This document shows, one piece after another, positions 1 to 6,194 of a DNA stretch of 6,194 nucleotides. The notes beneath the pieces were generated by a model. It had not been told where the DNA came from. It searched no databases and worked only from the letters and a program-made list of their open reading frames with translations. The position numbers and the translations under genes were made by a program. The stretch is taken from the NCBI GenBank assembly GCA_937892395.1, contig CALAGJ010000191.1, positions 1-6,194 of the forward strand, written 5' to 3'. Source of the DNA: an uncultured Parafilimonas sp. Its GTDB lineage: Bacteria > Bacteroidota > Bacteroidia > Chitinophagales > Chitinophagaceae. How positions within the stretch are numbered: the first letter of the stretch is position 1; each line of letters opens with the position of its first letter.

Positions 1-31
1 TATTACAAATACATATTATAGGGTTGTTACA

Positions 32-502
32 ATGCTAAGTCAAAAAACAATATCAATTGTAAAGTCTACCGCCCCTGTTTTACAAGAACATGGTGAAACA
101 TTAACCAAGCATTTTTACAAAAGAATGTTTACTAACAATCCAGAAGTAAAAACATTATTCAACCCGGCCCATCAGGCAACTGGATTACAACAAAAAGCTC
201 TAGCTGGTGCTATATGTGCATATGCAGCAAATATAGATAATCTGGATGTGTTAGGTGGGGCTGTTGAGTTAATTGCTCAAAAACACGCTTCTTTACATAT
301 TGAAGCAAAAGATTACCCAATTGTTGGTATCAATTTACTAGCCTCAATAAAGGAAGTATTAGGTGACGCAGCGACAGATGAGATAATTAATGCCTGGCAA
401 GAAGCTTATGAATTCCTTGCTAATATCTTGATAAGCATTGTTTACAACTACATCTTTAGGTTTATTTTGCTTGGTATTCCATTCAAAAATTCTTTTCTTT
501 AA
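32..502 (+). CDS. 3'-truncated bacterial globin (flavohaemoglobin or single-domain haemoglobin)
   Basis: Haem protein of the flavohaemoglobin / Vitreoscilla haemoglobin family, which in the cytoplasm binds O2 and turns nitric oxide into nitrate. Residues 1-134 align throughout with family members recalled from memory. Tyr29 (B10), Phe43 (CD1), Gln53 (E7), proximal haem ligand His85 (F8) and Tyr95 (G5) are all in place. The segment GDAATDEIINAW is close to the Vitreoscilla protein. Homology ends at Ile134 (base 433). Residues 135-156 are not globin-like and are the antisense of the neighbouring sulfotransferase gene. The rest of helix H is missing, including the Glu of the Glu-His-Tyr triad (Val137 stands at that place), and no FAD/NAD reductase domain follows. 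A flavohaemoglobin is about 400 residues and a single-domain globin about 146, so the gene is broken in either case. ATG 32 matches the family N-terminus. Family call is firm; which subtype, and whether it functions, is open. Confidence 0.85.
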   Translation: MLSQKTISIVKSTAPVLQEHGETLTKHFYKRMFTNNPEVKTLFNPAHQATGLQQKALAGAICAYAANIDNLDVLGGAVELIAQKHASLHIEAKDYPIVGINLLASIKEVLGDAATDEIINAWQEAYEFLANILISIVYNYIFRFILLGIPFKNSFL

Positions 503-1237
503 TGCTTTCCTTTTTGTAACCGGAAAAATTGGGTCTATGATATGATCCACCACCCACTTCCTGTATTTATTATGGCTCAAAACTGTTTGCTGTAAAGCCT
601 GACTTTTTACTGTGCCCGTTACATTTTTTGGAGAAAAATCCGGTACGAAATTTTCATCAACTTCAAGAAAATTTGCAATTTGCTGCATGAGGTATTGAGG
701 CCTGCTGCGCAAATCATCATAGTCCAACAATAATAACTGTTCTTTTGGAAAATATTTTAAAACTGTCTGCACTTGCTTGCCATAAAACCCATGCTCGATA
801 TAAGTGAAATCACTATTGTCATGGTTAAAACTTGTACAATCTTTTGGAGTATAGGTCAATGCAGCTTCCATAGTTCTGCTTTCCCTGTTCATCTTGCAGA
901 AATATTGATAAGCAGAAATAGCTCGGTCTGCAGGATTGCGCAGGATTAATAATAATTTTGCCTTTGGAAAATGAGCTTGAATGCCCTGCAGCATGGATTC
1001 ATAGAACACATAATTTACTGCACTTTGCAATATTATTTTTTCACCCTTGTAAGCAGGCGTTTCTAATGCCATACGCTTTTCCATTTCTTCTTTAGTTTTA
1101 AAACGGTAGAAGAGATGAACATCTTTTAAAGAATCATAGCAATAAATATCTGGGTGCTGACTTAACCAGTCGTCCAGTGTGGTAGTACCAGCTTTTTGTA
1201 CTCCTATTAAAAATGTATTGGGAAAAGCAACAGGCAT
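359..1237 (-). CDS. PAPS-dependent sulfotransferase, C-terminus replaced at a junction
   Basis: Cytosolic-type sulfotransferase of the heparan-sulfate/NodH-like group, moving sulfate from PAPS to an acceptor, probably a sugar. The 5'-phosphosulfate loop is at residues 12-21 (GVQKAGTTTL, Lys15). The 3'-phosphate site is at 98-110 (LILRNPADRAISA, with Arg100 and Ser108). KDVHLF at 38-43 sits where relatives carry KEVHFF or KEPHFF with the catalytic acid. Family-like sequence reaches about Asn267 (base 437). The last 25 residues, 268-292, are antisense to the globin gene and lack the usual acidic helix ending in Asp-Leu-x-x-Trp. True coding sequence therefore stops near 434-440 and the TAA at 359 is accidental. 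ATG 1237 puts the phosphosulfate loop at the normal distance from the N-terminus. It lies 11 bases after the cysQ stop and is the last gene of the leftward run. The acceptor cannot be read from sequence. Confidence 0.85.
   Translation of the reverse strand: MPVAFPNTFLIGVQKAGTTTLDDWLSQHPDIYCYDSLKDVHLFYRFKTKEEMEKRMALETPAYKGEKIILQSAVNYVFYESMLQGIQAHFPKAKLLLILRNPADRAISAYQYFCKMNRESRTMEAALTYTPKDCTSFNHDNSDFTYIEHGFYGKQVQTVLKYFPKEQLLLLDYDDLRSRPQYLMQQIANFLEVDENFVPDFSPKNVTGTVKSQALQQTVLSHNKYRKWVVDHIIDPIFPVTKRKALKKRIFEWNTKQNKPKDVVVNNAYQDISKEFISFLPGINYLICRCVT
431..442. other. Tail-to-tail junction between two truncated genes
   Basis: Globin homology on the plus strand ends at the Ile codon 431-433. Sulfotransferase homology on the minus strand ends at about 437-442. 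Beyond this point each frame stays open only by reading the other gene backwards, giving a 144-base overlap of opposing open frames (359-502). Two unrelated genes both losing C-termini at the same place is the mark of a breakpoint. It may be a deletion or inversion in the genome or a chimeric join in the assembly. No insertion sequence, target duplication or inverted repeat is visible at the join. Confidence 0.7.
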
Positions 1238-1248
1238 TATAAATTGGA

Positions 1249-2034
1249 TTAATTGCGTTCTACAACAAACCAGGGGTTTAATAAGTTTTCTTTATTGTAT
1301 GCTAACTCATTACCGGTTTCGAATTGATACACTTTGCATCCTGCATATTTGGCAACAGCATGGCCTGCGGCTGTATCCCACTCCATTGTAGGAGCCAATC
1401 GTGGATACACATTTGCTTTACCCTCCGCTACTAAGCAAAGTTTTATACTGCTACCACTGCTCACAATACTTACTTCACCATGCAGCTTCTTTTTATCTTC
1501 AATGAAGGATTCTGTTTCGGGACTATTGTGGCTTCTGCTGGCCACTACGCTATATACATTTGTATTGGCTGAAGGAAGTGTATGTGCACCTTCCATTTGA
1601 GCTACCACATCTTGAGCAGCATCAACTGTAAATGCAAAACTTCCAGCGCCTTCATATCCATAATACATGGTTCCCTTTACCGGCACATATACCACGCCAC
1701 CTTTTGGAATACCATTTTCAACTAGCGCAATATTTACAGTAAATTCTCCATTTTTTTTAATGAATTCTTTTGTGCCATCCAATGGATCAACTAACCAAAA
1801 TCGGCTCCATTCCTTTCTTACCTCATATTCCATTTTCTTGCCTTCTTCACTCAGCATAGGAATATCTGTATCTGCCAGAAATGCTTTTATAACTAAGTGT
1901 GCGGCTTTATCAGCTTCTGTTAGTGGAGATTTATCCTCTTTTGTTTCAACAGCAAAATCTCTGGCATATACTTCTAAAATTTTATTGCCCGCTTCATAGG
2001 CTGCCTTTACTGCCGTTTGCATCAATTGCTTCAT
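1249..2034 (-). CDS. cysQ: 3'(2'),5'-bisphosphate nucleotidase CysQ
   Basis: Hydrolyses PAP, the by-product of PAPS-dependent sulfation, to AMP and phosphate, which relieves product inhibition of sulfotransferases. It is a Mg-dependent, Li-sensitive member of the inositol-monophosphatase fold. Visible motifs in order: KSPLTEAD at 35-42, the metal-binding Glu pair LSEEG at 61-65, the signature DPLDGTKEF at 83-91 (Asp83, Asp86), SRSH at 166-169, GSSIKLCLVAEGKANVYPR at 194-212 (CysQ-like rather than inositol phosphatase-like), and the second signature EWDTAAGHAV at 218-227 with metal ligand Asp220. At 261 residues it is full length. ATG 2034 lies 10 bases after the stop of the upstream sulfotransferase and the gene ends 11 bases before the next one. 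Being held between two sulfotransferase genes strongly supports PAP recycling as its job. No catalytic residue appears to be missing. Confidence 0.95.
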   Translation of the reverse strand: MKQLMQTAVKAAYEAGNKILEVYARDFAVETKEDKSPLTEADKAAHLVIKAFLADTDIPMLSEEGKKMEYEVRKEWSRFWLVDPLDGTKEFIKKNGEFTVNIALVENGIPKGGVVYVPVKGTMYYGYEGAGSFAFTVDAAQDVVAQMEGAHTLPSANTNVYSVVASRSHNSPETESFIEDKKKLHGEVSIVSSGSSIKLCLVAEGKANVYPRLAPTMEWDTAAGHAVAKYAGCKVYQFETGNELAYNKENLLNPWFVVERN

Positions 2035-2044
2035 AATTTCTTTT

Positions 2045-2956
2045 TTATAATTTATTTAAAATGCCTCCTGTAATCCATGATAACTTATCAGACTGATAAG
2101 CATCCTTCCAGGTGGGATCATATTGAATTGGCTTTTTTGTAAATCTTCCCGGAGTGCCAGCTACTGTATGATCTTCAATTAATTCCATATACACTGGTGC
2201 AGTATAATTTTCCAATGAAAAATGATTGCAAATATGGTCTAATGAAGATTGTAAATTTGTGGCCAGTGTTTCATAATCCAATACCAACACATCTTCGGGT
2301 TTGGCCATGCGTATTACTGTGGCACATACTTGTTTGTAATAAAAAATATCCCACAATAATCTAAACAAACTTTTCTCTCTTTTTTTGTTCAGCTCTTTCC
2401 ATTTTCTTTTAGATGTGGCTATTGCTCTTATATCTCTTTTCAGCCAAATAATTTTTACATCCACATCCTTACAATTTTCATAAACCGTAAAAGCTTGTAC
2501 CGGGTTTTTTGAACTGTCCACAATAAACTGCTTATTGCTATGCTTACTGATTAAAGGATATAATTTATTTAGCGTATTGGTTACTTTTATGCTTGCCAGT
2601 TTTTTGCTGATATTCTTTAACCAACTTTTAAATAGGAAAGGTAGAAAACTATACACTACCAGCAGTTTAGATTTAAATGACCAGGTAATATTAGTAAGAA
2701 ATTCTGTATCATTTTTTATTTGAGCTTCGCTCAATACGGGGCTCCAAAAACTACATGCTGTAAATGATTTGCCACAACTACAATTCCAGTTCCATCTTTC
2801 TCCGGGCCCTTGTTTTAATAAATGCCCTTTGAGCATAGCCAATTCACCCACAGAAAAACATTCCTTGCTTTTACTCAGAATATTTTCCAGCAGTGTACTG
2901 CCAGATCTATTGTCTGACATGATATAAATAACCGTAGCTCTTGTTGTATTGTCCAT
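2045..2956 (-). CDS. Sulfotransferase family protein with CxCG...CxFW insert
   Basis: A PAPS-dependent sulfotransferase from a subgroup different from the one encoded near 1237. The phosphosulfate loop is SDNRSGSTLLEN at 14-25. FSVGEL at 34-39 carries the usual candidate base Glu38. A Cys cluster follows (Cys59, Cys61-Gly62, Cys68-x-Phe70-Trp71), a pattern common in bacterial members of this type. VDSSKNP is at 146-152, the 3'-phosphate site LKRDIRAIATSKRK at 172-185 (Arg174, Ser182), and HTVAGTPGRF at 263-272 matches the conserved late motif usually seen as H-x-x-x-G-N-P-x-R-F. Hydrophobic residues 97-112 look like a buried or membrane-touching helix rather than a clear transmembrane span. 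At 303 residues it appears complete. Its ATG shares one base with the stop of the glycosyltransferase gene (TGATG, 2954-2958), which suggests translational coupling. The acceptor is probably a glycan made by the neighbour; that is inference. Confidence 0.85.
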   Translation of the reverse strand: MDNTTRATVIYIMSDNRSGSTLLENILSKSKECFSVGELAMLKGHLLKQGPGERWNWNCSCGKSFTACSFWSPVLSEAQIKNDTEFLTNITWSFKSKLLVVYSFLPFLFKSWLKNISKKLASIKVTNTLNKLYPLISKHSNKQFIVDSSKNPVQAFTVYENCKDVDVKIIWLKRDIRAIATSKRKWKELNKKREKSLFRLLWDIFYYKQVCATVIRMAKPEDVLVLDYETLATNLQSSLDHICNHFSLENYTAPVYMELIEDHTVAGTPGRFTKKPIQYDPTWKDAYQSDKLSWITGGILNKL

Positions 2957-4062
2957 CAGGCGTTATACAATTTATTATATTCAGAGGCACACAGTGCCAT
3001 ACTATATTCATCTTCAAAAAGTTGATGACCTGCAATCTGCATTTGGTGTAGTTGCTCTTTAGATAGGTGGATAAATTTCATCAATGCAGTGTAATAGGCA
3101 TCAGTACTTAAATCGCTGCTTATAAAACCTACTGATTGATTTACTACATTCACAATGCCTCCTGCCGGCGTACATACGGGAATCACCTTTGCACTCATTG
3201 CTTCCAATAGGCTGATTGGAAGACCTTCAAAAGTGGAGGTAAGTACAAAAGCATCACTATTCAACAAGTAGTCTGCTACATTTTTTACTTTACCCAGAAA
3301 ATGCACATTGCCGGGTTTCATGGCCAATAACTGCTCATATAAAGGTTTGTCCACTTCAGCATGATCGCCAAGTATGAGGCAAACAGCGTTTACATCTTCC
3401 TTTTCTAATCGGCACATTGTTTCCATGAGCAGTACCTGATTTTTTTCTTTGCAGATTCGTGCTACATTGAGTAAAATTTTTGTGTCAGCATCTTTTTTAT
3501 AGGTAGCCAACTTCTCTTTTACATCATCAAAAAGCGGTGTCGGATTTACTGGCGATGTTCCATTTTTTATCAATATCCTGATGCAATTCCCATATTCTTC
3601 TACAGCACTTTTATACACTTCTTCGGAAATACTTACGGGTCTGATTATATCTTTTTTGAAAAAATATTTATAGGCTTCCCTACCATGCCATGGGCTATCA
3701 ATTTTAACCATGCTATGGAATGTATGAAATTTCTTTTCTGGTTTTTTTAGGGTCATGTAAGAAAGAAAGCAGTAGTAACTGCTGTGTAAATGAGTATTGA
3801 CAATATCTGGCTGTAATTCTTTGAGTAGGGCTTGTACTTTAAAAAACATTTTTGTATCAAAGCCGCGACTTTTACCAAGGGTAATAAATTTGATACGCTT
3901 ATCCAGCATTTCAAGTGGTAAATGATCTTTTGTATGGTGATAGAGAGAAACCAAGGTTACTTCGTGGTTATATGTGCGCACTAATTCATTGCATAATTGT
4001 ATGCAAAAAACCTGCGCTCCTCCCCAGCCCAATGCTGGCACCATTTGTACTATTTTTAGCAT
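2956..4062 (-). CDS. Glycosyltransferase, GT4-type (GT-B fold)
   Basis: Retaining GT-B glycosyltransferase that transfers a sugar from a nucleotide-sugar to a growing glycan or lipid carrier on the cytoplasmic face of the membrane. I start it at ATG 4062 (368 residues). The frame stays open to ATG 4116, but the family N-terminus is MLKIVQMVPALGWGGAQVF, with the Gly-rich acceptor loop GWGGAQ at residues 12-17; the extra 18 residues upstream look unlike protein of this family. Further motifs: DIVNTHLHSS at 86-95, LLNVARICKEKNQ at 197-209 opening the second Rossmann domain, and the nucleotide-sugar site FEGLPISLLEAM at 278-289 with the paired Glu279 and Glu287 (E-x7-E). TPAGGIVNVV at 298-307 follows. 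It is the first gene of the run and overlaps the next by one base. The sugar donor cannot be told from sequence. Confidence 0.88.
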   Translation of the reverse strand: MLKIVQMVPALGWGGAQVFCIQLCNELVRTYNHEVTLVSLYHHTKDHLPLEMLDKRIKFITLGKSRGFDTKMFFKVQALLKELQPDIVNTHLHSSYYCFLSYMTLKKPEKKFHTFHSMVKIDSPWHGREAYKYFFKKDIIRPVSISEEVYKSAVEEYGNCIRILIKNGTSPVNPTPLFDDVKEKLATYKKDADTKILLNVARICKEKNQVLLMETMCRLEKEDVNAVCLILGDHAEVDKPLYEQLLAMKPGNVHFLGKVKNVADYLLNSDAFVLTSTFEGLPISLLEAMSAKVIPVCTPAGGIVNVVNQSVGFISSDLSTDAYYTALMKFIHLSKEQLHQMQIAGHQLFEDEYSMALCASEYNKLYNA

Positions 4063-4105
4063 ATTGCCTGGTAAATATTCTTGAATAGTAATTTTTAAAG
4101 TGCCG

Positions 4106-4139
4106 CAAGATAGCATTTTTAAGGGAGATGAATGTCAAA
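4106..4139 (-). promoter_or_regulatory. Candidate promoter of the glycosyltransferase-sulfotransferase run
   Basis: Read leftward, TTTG (4139-4136) and TATCTTGCGGC (beginning at 4112) resemble the Bacteroidota -33 TTTG and -7 TAnnTTTG elements. The 23-base spacer is a little long compared with the usual 19-21. Transcription would then begin about 40 bases before ATG 4062 and inside the longer open frame, favouring the shorter start. A rival pair is GTTG at 4178-4175 with TATTTTCC at 4154-4147, spacer 20. Neither is strong. Confidence 0.3.
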
Positions 4140-4210
4140 TGGGATTGGAAAATATCCACTACAATAAATCTATTCAACTGCTTTACGTACTTAAATAATT
4201 AAATCGGTCG

Positions 4211-5191
4211 TCAGCAGAAATTAGAATGGAGAGTATCCTTTTTTGGTACCAGTATGACTTTTCCTGTGCTCATTCTACTTTCTAATAATTCATGTGCTTT
4301 TCTTCCATCTTTTAGTGGTATGATTGTAGGAGTAGGTACTCTAATTTGTCCAGATTGTATCCAATTGAATAATTCTTTACTTCTTTTCATTCTTTCATCG
4401 TGTGTTGTGAGATAGCACCATAAATCTCCTCCAACTAATTTTTTGCTCGTATCCATCAACATTCTCGGGTCCACAAGTGGGGGAGTGCCTCCGGCAAAAC
4501 CATAGAAAACAATTGTTCCATTTGAAGCTACAGCATCAAAACTTTGCAATAAAGTTGTGCCTACAGATTCATAGACAACAGTTATACCTGCATCTTTTGA
4601 TGATTGTACCCAATTCTCATGATACAAAAACACAGTATCACATCCATTTAAAATTGCCAAACTTTTTTTGTTTTCATTGGACGTAAGTCCAAATACTTTA
4701 GCCCCTTTCATTTTGCAGATTTGTACCAGTGTTTGACCAACTCCACCCGCACATGCATGTATTAATACTTGATCATTTTTAGAAATTGAATAACTATCTT
4801 CCGTAAGATACTGAGCCGTTAAACCTTGAAGTAAAATGGCCGCGGCTGCTTCAAAAGATATAGCATTGGGAAGTGGGATAATATGGGACAGAGGAACAGC
4901 TACCATTTCTGCTTGTGCCATAGGAACATCAGCAAAACATACTGCATCTCCAATCTGATAGCCTGCTACATTGTTGGCATCAATAATAATACCTGCCCCT
5001 TCATAACCTGCTATATATGGTGGACTTCCAACCAGATGATAATTGCCCTGTCTTCTATAAATATCTGCAAAGTTGAACCCAATAGCTTTCATTTCAACCA
5101 ACACTTCTCCCTCTTTCAATATCGGATCGGGCATTTGGATATATTCAATGACATCCGCTCCACCAAAACGAGAAAAAGTTAAAGCCATCAT
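4211..5191 (-). CDS. Quinone oxidoreductase-like zinc-free dehydrogenase (MDR superfamily)
   Basis: NAD(P)H-dependent reductase of the quinone oxidoreductase / zeta-crystallin branch of the medium-chain dehydrogenase/reductase superfamily, cytoplasmic, thought to reduce quinones or enones. The N-terminal catalytic domain shows NFADIYRRQGNY at 40-51 and the GYEGAG turn at 62-67. The Rossmann domain carries the cofactor loop HACAGGVGQTLVQICKMKGA at 145-164. VVYESVG at 205-211 and the C-terminal GKVILVP at 310-316 are also standard. The Cys and His ligands of the zinc alcohol dehydrogenases are absent. Length 326 is normal and the gene looks intact. It begins Met-Met-Ala-Leu, aligning with the usual Met-Lys-Ala start, so ATG 5191 rather than 5188 is chosen. 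It is on the same strand as the sulfation run, but 148 bases separate its stop from ATG 4062, so it is probably a separate unit. I see no functional link to sulfation. Confidence 0.9.
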   Translation of the reverse strand: MMALTFSRFGGADVIEYIQMPDPILKEGEVLVEMKAIGFNFADIYRRQGNYHLVGSPPYIAGYEGAGIIIDANNVAGYQIGDAVCFADVPMAQAEMVAVPLSHIIPLPNAISFEAAAAILLQGLTAQYLTEDSYSISKNDQVLIHACAGGVGQTLVQICKMKGAKVFGLTSNENKKSLAILNGCDTVFLYHENWVQSSKDAGITVVYESVGTTLLQSFDAVASNGTIVFYGFAGGTPPLVDPRMLMDTSKKLVGGDLWCYLTTHDERMKRSKELFNWIQSGQIRVPTPTIIPLKDGRKAHELLESRMSTGKVILVPKKDTLHSNFC

Positions 5192-5246
5192 AGAAAAAGA
5201 TTTATTGAGTTTGAGAAATGGAGTATGGAAAATGATTAAAGTTTTT

Positions 5247-5279
5247 ACAAATTACACCATTTATAGTTTTTTCATCAAA
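5247..5279 (-). promoter_or_regulatory. Candidate promoter of the quinone oxidoreductase-like gene
   Basis: On the minus strand TTTG (5279-5276), a 21-base spacer and TAATTTGT (5254-5247) fit the Bacteroidota TTTG / TAnnTTTG layout with small mismatches. The leader to ATG 5191 would be roughly 45-50 bases. This is a pattern match by eye only. Confidence 0.35.
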
Positions 5280-5363
5280 ACAAATTGTAAATGAAAACAT
5301 GCGCTTCTAAGGATATACAACACATGAATCTGTGATATAAGAATGATTTTTAATAAGAGCCCC

Positions 5364-5371
5364 TACTTTCG
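5364..5371 (+). promoter_or_regulatory. Candidate -7 element of the GNAT-like gene
   Basis: TACTTTCG matches TAnnTTTG in all but one fixed position and lies 15 bases before ATG 5387. This would give a very short leader, as is often seen in Bacteroidota. No good TTTG element is found 19-21 bases upstream, so the call is weak. Confidence 0.35.
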
Positions 5372-5386
5372 CGGCAAACTGAAAGT

Positions 5387-6194
5387 ATGCAAATAACTGA
5401 AGTTAGCAGTAAAAAAACAATCAATGATTTTATTCTGGTGCATGTGTATTGCAATGAATCAAATCCTTGTTTTATAAGACCTTTGGACAATGAGGTAAAT
5501 GATGTTTTTGATCCTTCAAAAAATAAGAATTTTAACTATGGAAATATTAAAAGGTGGGTATTGTATGAAGACCATAAAGTAATTGGTCGTATTGCAGCAT
5601 TTACACATGAAAAATATAAAAATAAGGGGACAGAATTTCCTGTTGGCGGTATTGGTTTTTTTGATTGTATCAATAATCAGCAAGCGGCAAATTTATTATT
5701 TGATACAGCGGCTACCTGGCTAAAAGAAGCTGGCATGCAGGCAATGGATGGTCCAATTAATTTCTTAGACAGAGATAAATGGTGGGGATTATTGGTAGAA
5801 GGTTTTGATAAAGAGCCGGTATATGGTTTAAGTTTTAATCCTTCCTACTATAAAGGATTATTTGAAGCCTATGGATTCCTCGATTTCTATAGTCAATATT
5901 TTTATCGGATAGTAGTAAAAGATCCATTGCCACCTCGCTTTGAAGAACGCCATGCAAAATTTAAAAATAAGCCTGAATATACGGCACGTCATATAGATAA
6001 AAACAATTTAGAGAAGCATGCTGAGGAGTTTGCTACTGTTTACAATGCTGCCTGGGCACAGCATGGAGAAGCAAAAGAAATTTCTAAGGAGCAGGCTATG
6101 AAACTATTTCAAAAAGTGAAGCCAATCATTGATGAAAGAATAATTTGGTTTGCTTACTACAAGGATGAGCCTATTGCCATGTGGATTAATCTAC
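5387..6194 (+). CDS. GNAT-like acyltransferase-fold protein, 3' end beyond the window
   Basis: The frame from ATG 5387 stays open for 269 codons to the last base, so the gene is cut only by the window edge. It begins MQITEVSSKKTINDFILVHV. It resembles a family common in Bacteroidota, often annotated as a GNAT N-acetyltransferase or hypothetical protein, of roughly 370-390 residues. Shared landmarks are FIRPLDNEVNDVFDPSKN at 29-46, the strand-turn VIGRIAAF at 65-72, GGIGFFDCINNQQAANLLFD at 87-106, the helix TAATWLKEAGMQAMDGPINF at 107-126, GLLVEGFDKEPVYGLSFNP at 134-152 and YYKGLFEAYGF at 154-164. A second, similar half appears to start near residue 200, with FAYYKDEPIAMWINL at 255-269 repeating the style of the first strand-turn, as expected for a tandem GNAT fold. 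Substrate is unknown. The gene is transcribed away from the oxidoreductase gene. Confidence 0.8.
   Translation, partial: MQITEVSSKKTINDFILVHVYCNESNPCFIRPLDNEVNDVFDPSKNKNFNYGNIKRWVLYEDHKVIGRIAAFTHEKYKNKGTEFPVGGIGFFDCINNQQAANLLFDTAATWLKEAGMQAMDGPINFLDRDKWWGLLVEGFDKEPVYGLSFNPSYYKGLFEAYGFLDFYSQYFYRIVVKDPLPPRFEERHAKFKNKPEYTARHIDKNNLEKHAEEFATVYNAAWAQHGEAKEISKEQAMKLFQKVKPIIDERIIWFAYYKDEPIAMWINL

Noticed and set aside
359..502. A genuine overlapping convergent gene pair
   Set aside because: Homology of both proteins ends at the same point, and the tails lack family residues, so the overlap is explained by the junction.
1179..2723. Plus-strand open frames at 1179-1391, 1334-1600, 1667-1999 and 2535-2723
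   Set aside because: They lie opposite strongly supported minus-strand genes (sulfotransferases and cysQ), show no recognisable domain and have low-complexity composition typical of antisense reading.
3986..4177. Minus-strand 63-residue open frame across the start of the glycosyltransferase gene
   Set aside because: It overlaps the conserved glycosyltransferase N-terminus in another frame and has no family likeness; it is a shadow, not a leader peptide I can support.
4117..4210. Rho-independent terminator after the oxidoreductase-like gene
   Set aside because: Only short AT-rich partial palindromes are present (around TACGTA and TTAAATAATTAA), with no GC-rich stem followed by a T run.
4477..5294. 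Plus-strand open frames at 4477-4686, 4883-5182 and 5073-5294
   Set aside because: All run mostly antisense to the oxidoreductase-like gene, whose motifs are complete; their translations are rich in His, Asn and Ile without domain features.
1..6194. New defence system, CRISPR array, mobile element, tRNA or structured RNA
   Set aside because: No direct repeat array, transposase, integrase, inverted terminal repeats, tRNA-like cloverleaf or large non-coding stretch was seen; coding genes fill nearly the whole window.

Overview
The window looks like AT-rich chromosomal DNA from a member of the Bacteroidota, possibly the Chitinophagaceae. Start codons lack clear purine-rich Shine-Dalgarno sequences. 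Candidate promoters resemble the phylum's TTTG / TAnnTTTG pattern. Protein styles such as the acetyltransferase-like protein at the right end also fit. The placement is inference; no rRNA, tRNA or marker gene is present.

Layout. At the left edge (32-502, +) is the 5' part of a bacterial globin gene, either a flavohaemoglobin or a Vitreoscilla-type single-domain haemoglobin. Its homology stops near base 433. From there to about 4116 everything reads leftward as one tight run: a GT4-type glycosyltransferase (best start 4062), a sulfotransferase with a Cys-rich insert (2045-2956), the 3'-phosphoadenosine-5'-phosphate (PAP) phosphatase CysQ (1249-2034), and a second, different sulfotransferase (1237 leftward). 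Gene joints are a 1-base TGATG overlap, a 10-base gap and an 11-base gap, so this is almost certainly one transcript. Upstream of it, on the same strand, is a zinc-free quinone oxidoreductase-type dehydrogenase (4211-5191). A 195-base divergent intergenic region follows. Then a rightward gene for a GNAT-like protein (from 5387) runs off the end of the window.

How the genes may work together. The four-gene run makes biochemical sense as a glycan-sulfation cassette. The glycosyltransferase extends a glycan. The two sulfotransferases transfer sulfate from 3'-phosphoadenosine-5'-phosphosulfate (PAPS) to the glycan or another acceptor. CysQ destroys the inhibitory by-product PAP. The PAPS-making enzymes are not in the window.

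The most unusual spot is about 431-442. There the globin gene and the last sulfotransferase gene meet tail to tail and both lose their natural C-termini; each open frame continues only as antisense of the other. This is a rearrangement breakpoint or an assembly misjoin. I found no convincing new defence, mobile or RNA system.
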